A stretch of 30,692 bases of DNA, from the IMG/VR virus record IMGVR_UViG_3300032293_001336, positions 1-30,692 of that record, one strand, 5' to 3'. The notes below the pieces were generated by a model. That model made no database searches. It was not told where the DNA came from and saw nothing but the letters and a program-made list of their open reading frames with translations. Shown here piece after piece: positions 23,606 through 28,049 of the stretch. The DNA comes from a virus. A program made the translations under genes and the position numbers. The stretch's first letter is position 1. Each line of letters opens with the position of its first letter.

Positions 23606-23965
23606 TTAGAACGACGGAGTGTTGAGGGCGGCAATCGCGTTCCGCAGCAGGTCGGTCGCCGTCGAGAGTCGGATCTCCAGGTCGGAGATCGTCGGCTGGA
23701 CTTGGTCTGCCTTGACTCCCATGCCGTCCCGAAAGCCTTTGGAGTAGATGGACTGCTCCCGAGGGGTGGAGACCGCATCCTCGGTGAACTTCACGATCCG
23801 ATTGAATGCCGATACCGTGAACTCCTTAGCCACTTCGCGACCGGCGACTTCTGCCTCTTCGGGCGTTTCAAAGTGAGCGACGGAAAGCCAAGCTTTCCCC
23901 GTGACGGTGGAGAGGTATTCCACCTTGTAGATGACCCTTTCGGGCAATGTTTCGATGATTATCAT
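23606..23965 (-). CDS. Hypothetical early protein (119 aa)
   Basis: Start at ATG 23965, overlapping the upstream stop by ATGA (MIIIETLPERVIYKVEYLS). The first 60 residues read as a small alpha-beta domain with TGKAWLSVAHFETPEEAEVAGREVAKEF. The C-terminal 50 residues form a helical region with spaced Leu and Ile (ISDLEIRLSTATDLLRNAIAAL), a likely coiled coil. I do not recognise a family. It belongs to the leftward early operon. Confidence 0.7.
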   Translation of the reverse strand: MIIIETLPERVIYKVEYLSTVTGKAWLSVAHFETPEEAEVAGREVAKEFTVSAFNRIVKFTEDAVSTPREQSIYSKGFRDGMGVKADQVQPTISDLEIRLSTATDLLRNAIAALNTPSF

Positions 23966-24186
23966 TTGTGGTTCTTTTTGGGTTCGGGGTATTCCCCATT
24001 CAAAATTCTTGCCTCCGCTCGACGGAGGTCTTCGATGGCGTAAATGCACAGAGACCGACCTGCGGCTCCCTTGCGCTCAACGCGTGGCTGGATCCAGCCT
24101 GCCGCGATGACGTCGTCGGTGATCTTGCGACCGAGTGTGCGATACAGGTCTGCCTGTGAGCAGATGCGGGACTCGATGCTCTTCAT
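23962..24186 (-). CDS. Small DNA-binding-like protein, excisionase-type candidate (74 aa)
   Basis: The 74-residue basic protein (MKSIESRICSQADLYRTLGR...) begins with a helix-turn-helix-like segment (QADLYRTLGRKITDDVIAAGWIQP), followed by a possible wing (RKGAAGRSLCIYAIEDLRRAEARI). The pattern resembles MerR-like/excisionase small proteins, in which a wing ends with Y---D---AE-R. Its place early in the lytic operon, near attP and the integrase, would suit an excisionase, but the fold call is tentative. Both ends overlap neighbours by ATGA. Confidence 0.68.
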   Translation of the reverse strand: MKSIESRICSQADLYRTLGRKITDDVIAAGWIQPRVERKGAAGRSLCIYAIEDLRRAEARILNGEYPEPKKNHK

Positions 24187-24425
24187 GCTGCCGCTCCTTT
24201 AAGCCAAAGGTCTCCGTCGAAGTCCTCGAAGAGGAGCGTCTCGACATCGTCCGCATCGGGGTCGTTGAGAAACTTGGAGACCAGCAGGGAAGTCGAGACA
24301 TGGACGACGACGGGTTTATCGCCATCGACCAACTTGACCCAGGCGAAGACCTCGGCTCCGTCGAGAATCTTGGCGGCAGCATCCCTCATCGTGAGAAGGT
24401 GATGATCGCGAGGATTGAAGGTCAT
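24183..24425 (-). CDS. Hypothetical early protein (80 aa)
   Basis: Start at ATG 24425, overlapping the stop of the RHH regulator (ATGA), giving MTFNPRDHHLLTMRDAAAKI. The sequence suggests one helix followed by beta strands (AEVFAWVKLVDGDKPVVVHVSTSLL) and an acidic C-terminus (DPDADDVETLLFEDFDGD). The acidic, compact build is typical of early phage proteins that inhibit or redirect host enzymes, but nothing in it identifies a target. It is cotranscribed from the leftward promoter. Confidence 0.65.
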   Translation of the reverse strand: MTFNPRDHHLLTMRDAAAKILDGAEVFAWVKLVDGDKPVVVHVSTSLLVSKFLNDPDADDVETLLFEDFDGDLWLKGAAA

Positions 24426-24586
24426 GCTGCCACCTCCTCGGGTTCGGAGTGCTCGTCCTGACTCTGGAGTTTCTCGGCGATCCAAACCTCAAGCAGGTTT
24501 GAGAACGACCGCTTCTCAGCGGCGGCGAATGCCTTCGCTCTTTCGAGCGTTGCTTCGTCAAGTGATACGGTTGTGGTTACTTTCAT
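24422..24586 (-). CDS. Ribbon-helix-helix regulator, first gene of the leftward operon (54 aa)
   Basis: A 54-residue frame from ATG 24586 reads MKVTTTVSLDEATLERAKAF and ends at 24422, overlapping the next start by ATGA. It is a complete ribbon-helix-helix domain: strand TTTVSLD (4-10), helix A 12-24, turn, and helix B from SFSNLLEVWIAEKLQ. It shares about 17 of 38 aligned core residues with the facing rightward gene (RS-SN-LE and LQS at the ends), so the two are paralogues. As the first lytic-direction gene it occupies the place of Cro and probably binds the same operators. An acidic tail follows the domain. Confidence 0.8.
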   Translation of the reverse strand: MKVTTTVSLDEATLERAKAFAAAEKRSFSNLLEVWIAEKLQSQDEHSEPEEVAA

Positions 24587-24612
24587 TATTCGTTGATATA
24601 AACAGATTGGAA

Positions 24613-24641
24613 GGAATATGCCGTATCACGGCAAGGGTCAA
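24613..24641 (-). promoter_or_regulatory. Leftward early promoter (sigma70-like)
   Basis: On the minus strand TTGACC (-35, 24636-24641) and TATTCC (-10, 24613-24618) are separated by exactly 17 bases. It lies 27 bases before the ATG of the 54-residue RHH gene and would drive the whole leftward operon. The spacer contains the palindromic operator at 24619-24633. Confidence 0.68.
24619..24633. promoter_or_regulatory. Operator O1: perfect 6-3-6 palindrome in the leftward promoter spacer
   Basis: TGCCGTATCACGGCA is a perfect inverted repeat of 6-bp arms around ATC. It fills the promoter spacer directly upstream of the -10. Bound protein would block RNA polymerase. The likely binders are the two RHH proteins encoded on either side. 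Confidence 0.75.
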
Positions 24642-24649
24642 GAAAAAAG

Positions 24650-24677
24650 TTGAACATTTTGTATTTTGCCGTATTAC
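24650..24677 (+). promoter_or_regulatory. Rightward promoter for the lysogeny-side RHH gene
   Basis: TTGAAC (24650-24655) and TATTAC (24672-24677) are 16 bases apart and lead toward the RHH gene starting at 24702. A second operator-like copy overlaps the -10. Confidence 0.55.
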
Positions 24678-24678
24678 G
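24667..24678. promoter_or_regulatory. Operator-like site O2 overlapping the rightward -10
   Basis: TGCCGTATTACG matches 11 of the first 12 bases of O1 (TGCCGTATCACG). The second arm is not conserved, so it is a half-site or weaker site. It covers the -10 of the rightward promoter, which would allow autoregulation. Confidence 0.6.
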
Positions 24679-24697
24679 TTGTAATCAAAAATTACAA
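24679..24697. promoter_or_regulatory. Inverted repeat before the rightward RHH start codon
   Basis: TTGTAAT and ATTACAA form a perfect 7-bp inverted repeat with a 5-base spacer, four bases before the ATG at 24702. It may be an RNA hairpin limiting ribosome access or a third protein-binding site. Confidence 0.45.
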
Positions 24698-24701
24698 TCT
24701 G

Positions 24702-24902
24702 ATGAAAAAAGCACGGAGTCACGCACGCTCGGAGGGCAAGACCCAGACGAGCATTTCCCTGAGAAAAGAAGTCTTGGACGCAGCAAAGGAGGCTGCCGCG
24801 AAGGACAATCGGAGTCTGTCCAACTGGTTGGAGATTCTTCTCAAGGAGCGACTGCAATCGGAATCGTCCAAGTCAGGGAGCACTGAGGAAGGTGGCGTGT
24901 GA
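24702..24902 (+). CDS. Ribbon-helix-helix regulator, lysogeny side (66 aa)
   Basis: I start at ATG 24702 (MKKARSHARSEGKTQTSISL). A TTG further upstream would put the start inside the promoter. The 66-residue protein has a basic N-terminal arm (1-12), the RHH strand KTQTSISLR (13-21), helix A (about 22-35), a turn at DNRS and helix B (LSNWLEILLKERLQ), then a short polar tail. It is paralogous to the facing leftward RHH gene and is the best candidate for the prophage repressor, since no larger CI-like repressor is present. RHH dimers insert the strand pair into the major groove, as in Arc, Mnt and CopG. It is transcribed toward attP and integrase. Confidence 0.83.
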   Translation: MKKARSHARSEGKTQTSISLRKEVLDAAKEAAAKDNRSLSNWLEILLKERLQSESSKSGSTEEGGV

Positions 24903-25001
24903 TTTGTGTGTTCATGCGACGGGAACATCCTACAGCAAGGGGTGGGACATTCGCGGCGCAGTAGGTGGTTTTTTGAACACTTTTTAAACTTGGCCCCCAG
25001 T

Positions 25002-25304
25002 CGTGCCTTTGTCCTTGAATCGTGCTATTTCTGCGCTACCCTCCCGCGGATGACGCTGAAAAAGACAGGCAAAAAAGACAGTTTGGCTAAGACAGTCGAA
25101 CGGCCCGAAAGCCTCAAACCCTTACAGCAGTAAGGCAAAGCTCGGTTAGCTCAGGGGTAGAGCACCTGCTTCACACAAGCGCAAAGCGTGCCTTTTTTCC
25201 CGTCTTTTCAAGGAATTCCCCGTCGTTAGTGCGTGCAATTTGTGCTATTTTCGCGCCAATTAAGACAGTCCACTAAGACAGTCGGACCCAATAGTCTAAG
25301 ACAT
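25002..25304 (+). other. attP: attP-like region with arm-type repeats around a tRNA core
   Basis: The 408-base stretch between the RHH and integrase genes holds no gene. It contains TAAGACAGTC-type repeats on both sides of a tRNA fragment. Left side: AAGACAG at 25062-25068, 25075-25081 and 25089-25095. Right side: 25262-25268, 25275-25281 and a partial copy at 25298-25304 (AAGACAT). Further pairs are CGTGCCTTT at 25002 and 25187, and GTGCTATTT at 25022 and 25242, one member on each side. A perfect inverted repeat CCTTAC...GTAAGG is at 25120-25135. This is the layout of an attP with arm-type integrase sites on both sides of a core. Confidence 0.75.
25140..25176 (+). other. 5' half of a tRNA-Val(CAC)-like gene, probable attP core
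   Basis: GCTCGGT-TA-GCTC-AGGGGTA-GAGC-A-CCTGC-TTCACAC is a perfect tRNA 5' half from acceptor strand to the end of the anticodon loop (anticodon CAC, valine). The expected GCAGG that would close the anticodon stem is missing: the next bases are AAGCGC. It cannot be a working tRNA. It is best read as identity with a host tRNA gene, with strand exchange in or near the anticodon stem-loop. Confidence 0.75.
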
Positions 25305-25310
25305 GATCAT

Positions 25311-26306
25311 ATGAACGGTGTTTTCAAACGAGGAAAAAGGTTCTGGTTCCGATTCACCTGGGAGGGTCGGCAACGGTTTGTGAACCTTGGGACCGACCAT
25401 GAACCAGACGCGATCAACGCCGCGATGAAGGTTCTCGCGAACCCTTCCGAATGGATGACCGGCACCGACCATATCGTCGCCCTCCTCGACCAGTTCCTCT
25501 CTCTGAAGACTCTCAGGGGAGTGTCACCGGCATGGACGACTGAAGAGCGGACCCGGCTCGGAGCGTTCTTCCGCGACTACAAGATCAAGCATGCAAGCGA
25601 CATCACACGGTCGAAGGTGACGCAGTGGATGGATGTCCACTGGGCGAGGAACCAGGACACAGGGAACTCCTACCTCGCGAGTCTCGCCCGGTTCACCCGG
25701 TGGCTCCGAGAACACGGGCACCTCTCGACGGACCCGTGCGAGGGGATCCCGAGGAGGAAAGCCAAGATGCGCGTTCGGAAAAGGTTCCTCTCTCGGGAGG
25801 AGTGCCGTCACCTCTTGGATTTCTGCACCGATCCTGATCTGAAGATGTGCTTGTATTTCGGGATCCATTGCGGTCTCCGCAAGGGAGAGGTCTTGCAGGT
25901 CGCGCCTCACTGGCTCGACGTTGAGAACGGTCTGTTGCATGTGCAAGCCTCAAAGGACTGGCAACCGAAGGACAGGGACAACAGAACCATCCCCCTGACG
26001 AAGGAGTTCCTCGCATTCCTTCTCCCCTACGCAGACCGGGAACCCTACATCGTGCGTCCTGATGTGGTTGCTGGCGCAGGTCGATACCGGTGGGATTTCC
26101 GCAGACCCTTCACCGATCTGCTCGAAGAGGTCGGGGTGAAATGCACGTTCCACGATTTACGCCGCACCTTCGCGTCCCAACTGGTCTCCTCTGGCGTGTC
26201 AGCCTACAAGGTCGCCCGGTGGCTCGGAGACGGCATGGCAGTGGTGGAGCGTCACTACGGGCACCTTATTCCGAACGACGAGGACATCAACAAGGCATGG
26301 GGATAA
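25311..26306 (+). CDS. int: Tyrosine recombinase (phage integrase)
   Basis: Start chosen at ATG 25311 (MNGVFKRGKRFWFRFTW). An in-frame GTG at 25233 would read through the repeat sites. The 331-residue protein has an arm-binding-type N-terminus (1-40), a SAM-like core-binding domain (about 50-140) and a catalytic domain from about 160. Catalytic residues are Arg190 in HCGLRKGE, Lys215 in ASKDW, His281 and Arg284 in FHDLRRTF, and nucleophile Tyr316 in RHYGH. The usual LGH before the tyrosine is LGD (Asp307). The adjacent attP-like region with a tRNA half is its expected target. Its 3' end overlaps the convergent last lysis-cluster gene by 20 bases. Confidence 0.95.
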   Translation: MNGVFKRGKRFWFRFTWEGRQRFVNLGTDHEPDAINAAMKVLANPSEWMTGTDHIVALLDQFLSLKTLRGVSPAWTTEERTRLGAFFRDYKIKHASDITRSKVTQWMDVHWARNQDTGNSYLASLARFTRWLREHGHLSTDPCEGIPRRKAKMRVRKRFLSREECRHLLDFCTDPDLKMCLYFGIHCGLRKGEVLQVAPHWLDVENGLLHVQASKDWQPKDRDNRTIPLTKEFLAFLLPYADREPYIVRPDVVAGAGRYRWDFRRPFTDLLEEVGVKCTFHDLRRTFASQLVSSGVSAYKVARWLGDGMAVVERHYGHLIPNDEDINKAWG

Positions 26307-26592
26307 CCTCCGCATCGAGCAGCACCCGCGCCGCTTCGATCATTTGCGCTTCCAGGTCTTGCTGCGGAGGGATCCACTCGGACCCGTCGTATCCGTCCTG
26401 GTCCGCGCCTCGGTGCCCGTAGCCTCGCAGACGCTCCGGGAGCGCATCGGGATCCCATGGACAGTCGTCGAGACCTTCAGCTTCCACGATGCTCTGCGCC
26501 TTTGGTCCCCGGTGCAGGGAGCAGACGAAGGGGATGGTAGGGACGCAGCAGCAGGCTGGGAGGGAGCGGGCGAATGTGCGCGGACCCCTCAT
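26287..26592 (-). CDS. Small Cys-rich N-terminus protein, end of lysis cluster (101 aa)
   Basis: The start overlaps the stop of the 36-residue gene by ATGA. The N-terminus has Arg, Leu and Cys residues (FARSLPACCCVPTIPFVC), which could be a weak membrane anchor. The rest is acidic with CSLHRGPKAQSIVEAEGLDD, PDALPERLRGYGHRG and a C-terminal helix EAQMIEAARVLLDAEV. I do not recognise a family. Position at the end of the lysis cluster would fit an accessory lysis or superinfection factor, but no motif proves it. The 3' end overlaps the convergent integrase by 20 bases. Confidence 0.62.
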   Translation of the reverse strand: MRGPRTFARSLPACCCVPTIPFVCSLHRGPKAQSIVEAEGLDDCPWDPDALPERLRGYGHRGADQDGYDGSEWIPPQQDLEAQMIEAARVLLDAEVIPMPC

Positions 26593-26699
26593 CGATACCC
26601 GTAAGGGAAGTCCGAGTTGTCGTCGTCATCGTCCGGGAAAACTCCCCAGAGTAGCGTGAACACGCAACAGGTGAGCAGGACGAGGAGGGGTGCGGTCAT
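26589..26699 (-). CDS. 36-residue membrane peptide between endolysin and the last gene
   Basis: A 36-codon frame starts at ATG 26699, overlapping the endolysin stop (ATGA), and stops at 26589, overlapping the next start (ATGA). It encodes one hydrophobic segment (about residues 3-22: PLLVLLTCCVFTLLWGVF) followed by five Asp in a row and a polar tail ending YGYR. The two coupled overlaps make it likely to be real despite its size. The LLTCC stretch is close to, but not a standard, lipobox. It could be a second holin-like peptide or a spanin-type partner. No family recognised. Confidence 0.62.
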   Translation of the reverse strand: MTAPLLVLLTCCVFTLLWGVFPDDDDDNSDFPYGYR

Positions 26700-27373
26700 T
26701 CCGTGACGATGTTGGTCGGCAGACCGTGATTCGCGTAGTAGCTACCGGCAGAGATCGACGGGACTGCGGCTTGAAAATGCATCCAGTCCTTGCCCCAGGC
26801 TCGACCACCGGAGAGGAATCCCCACCGCTCCATGATGTCGATGGCGCGATCCGAGAAGGTCGTCGTCCGTTGGTTGAACGTGTTCTCGTTCGGGTTCATG
26901 TCCACTGCTGCGGCCCATGCATGCGTCGAGAGTCTTCCGCCCGAGGTCGTCGGACGGTAGTTGTGCGATCCCCCGTAAACGTGCCACCCCTCCTTCTCGA
27001 ACTCAGCCTCCCCGAGGACGAGGTAGATCTCAGCGAGCGCATTGGTGAGACGGTCGGCGAGCAGTTGGTGTGTCCGGTGATCGAGGCGCGAGTCGCCGAT
27101 GTAGCTTTTCAGCAGGGATCCTGTGCGTGAGTAGAGACGCGTCTCCGGGTGCGGGAACGAGAACCATGCCAACCATGAAGGGCTTGCGCTAGGGGCACCA
27201 TAGAACGCAGACAGGCTCGACGCATTGTCGCGGGGGAGGGTGATCTTGGAAGGGGGGAAGATCCCGCCCTTGACCGGCTCCGCGTACGCCGGTCGAACTG
27301 GGGTCGAGAGCAGTGACCTCGCTTCTTGAAGCTTCGAGATCGCCTCATCAATTGCAACGACAACAGCACTCAT
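26696..27373 (-). CDS. Endolysin, M15 (VanY/D-Ala-D-Ala peptidase-like)
   Basis: In this 225-residue protein the M15-type zinc site is visible: STHAWAAAVDMNP (His151, Asp158) and KDWMHFQ (His199), with GSHNYRP (His137) before it and Glu182 in DIMERWGF. The spacing fits the peptidase M15 group that cuts D-Ala-D-Ala or similar peptide links in peptidoglycan. The N-terminal 115 residues are helical and may help positioning. No signal peptide is seen, so release depends on the holin. The start shares a base with the holin stop (TGATG). Confidence 0.92.
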   Translation of the reverse strand: MSAVVVAIDEAISKLQEARSLLSTPVRPAYAEPVKGGIFPPSKITLPRDNASSLSAFYGAPSASPSWLAWFSFPHPETRLYSRTGSLLKSYIGDSRLDHRTHQLLADRLTNALAEIYLVLGEAEFEKEGWHVYGGSHNYRPTTSGGRLSTHAWAAAVDMNPNENTFNQRTTTFSDRAIDIMERWGFLSGGRAWGKDWMHFQAAVPSISAGSYYANHGLPTNIVTE

Positions 27374-27564
27374 CAGTGGAGTGCATCTTCGAGCTTTTTC
27401 GCGGCCCGCTTTTTGTCGATGACCGACCAGATCACTCCAACGATTCCGATGGCGGATCCAACGACGATCTCGGTCTGGTTGGATGAGATGACGCCATTCG
27501 ATGCGAGTGCTCCAGCCCCCATGGTGAGGAGGTGACGAATCAAGCCGAGGTAGATGGGATTCAT
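27373..27564 (-). CDS. Holin-like protein with two membrane segments (63 aa)
   Basis: This 63-residue protein has two hydrophobic segments (about 5-25 and 33-48) around a short polar turn (NGVISSNQTE), and a basic, charged C-terminus (DKKRAAKKLEDALH). This is a class II holin topology and resembles the Pam3-gp28-type small phage holins. It is immediately before and coupled to the endolysin, as usual. The leader is CCCACCACT directly before ATG, without SD. Confidence 0.85.
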   Translation of the reverse strand: MNPIYLGLIRHLLTMGAGALASNGVISSNQTEIVVGSAIGIVGVIWSVIDKKRAAKKLEDALH

Positions 27565-27628
27565 AGTGGTGGGGTGGTCAGACGGTGAACTTCATGGTTC
27601 ATGGGAGGGAGACAAAGATCCGAACGTC

Positions 27629-27659
27629 AAGCGTAACTTTTCGCGGGAAATTTACGCTT
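27629..27659 (-). other. Hairpin at the end of the tail-fibre adaptor gene
   Basis: AAGCGTAA and TTACGCTT form a perfect 8-bp inverted repeat with a 15-base loop. It includes the stop codon of the adaptor gene. No T-run follows, so it may be a processing or attenuating element that lowers transcription into the lysis genes. Confidence 0.5.
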
Positions 27660-28047
27660 CGAGGGCATCGAGCCGCGCATCGAAGTCTCGCTCGATCTCT
27701 TGGAGGATCATCATCTGCCGGTCGAGAGCAGACTCCAGTGCCTCGGCACCAAGTCTGGAACCCTGGGTGATGTTGGTGGTCTGCTCCCGAGGAGTCACCC
27801 GCTTGATCAGGACAGTGGATGTGATTGGGATCGCGTTCACCGTAGTTCTCACATTCCCTCCGGTGATGCGACCATTCCCGTCGAGGAAGGGCGTGAGGGT
27901 GCAAGACCTAGTGGTCTTGGTCCCTGCTGAGTTTGTCTCAATGCAGACGATATCTGCTGCTGCTGCGAGCGGAAAAGAGATCTCGTAGGGGTTGGAGGTC
28001 GAGTTGTTACCGTCGAAGGATTGCTGGGTTGTGGTCGATGCGAGCAT
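27652..28047 (-). CDS. Stand-alone T7-type tail fibre N-terminal adaptor (131 aa)
   Basis: The sequence fits the N-terminal capsid-proximal domain of T7-like tail fibres: NPYEISFPLAAAADIVCIET, then the VNAIPITSTVLIKRVTPREQT pattern and the closing GSRLGAEALESALDRQMMILQEI that precedes the fibre shaft in gp17-type proteins. It stops at 131 residues in a coiled-coil segment (ERDFDARLDALEA), with no shaft or tip. It lies 2 bases after the large internal virion gene, where gene 17 is expected. It could connect separately made fibres or tailspikes to the tail (inference), for instance those fused to the gp11-like protein. Confidence 0.82.
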   Translation of the reverse strand: MLASTTTQQSFDGNNSTSNPYEISFPLAAAADIVCIETNSAGTKTTRSCTLTPFLDGNGRITGGNVRTTVNAIPITSTVLIKRVTPREQTTNITQGSRLGAEALESALDRQMMILQEIERDFDARLDALEA

Positions 28048-28049
28048 GG

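Noticed and set aside
25140-25176. Functional tRNA-Val gene
   Set aside because: The sequence stops matching after the anticodon loop. There is no 3' anticodon strand, T arm or acceptor 3' strand, so it is only a half gene.
25233-25310. GTG start for the integrase at 25233
   Set aside because: This would translate through the arm-type repeat sites and add a non-homologous N-terminus. ATG 25311 gives the usual G-F-KRGK-FW-RF start.
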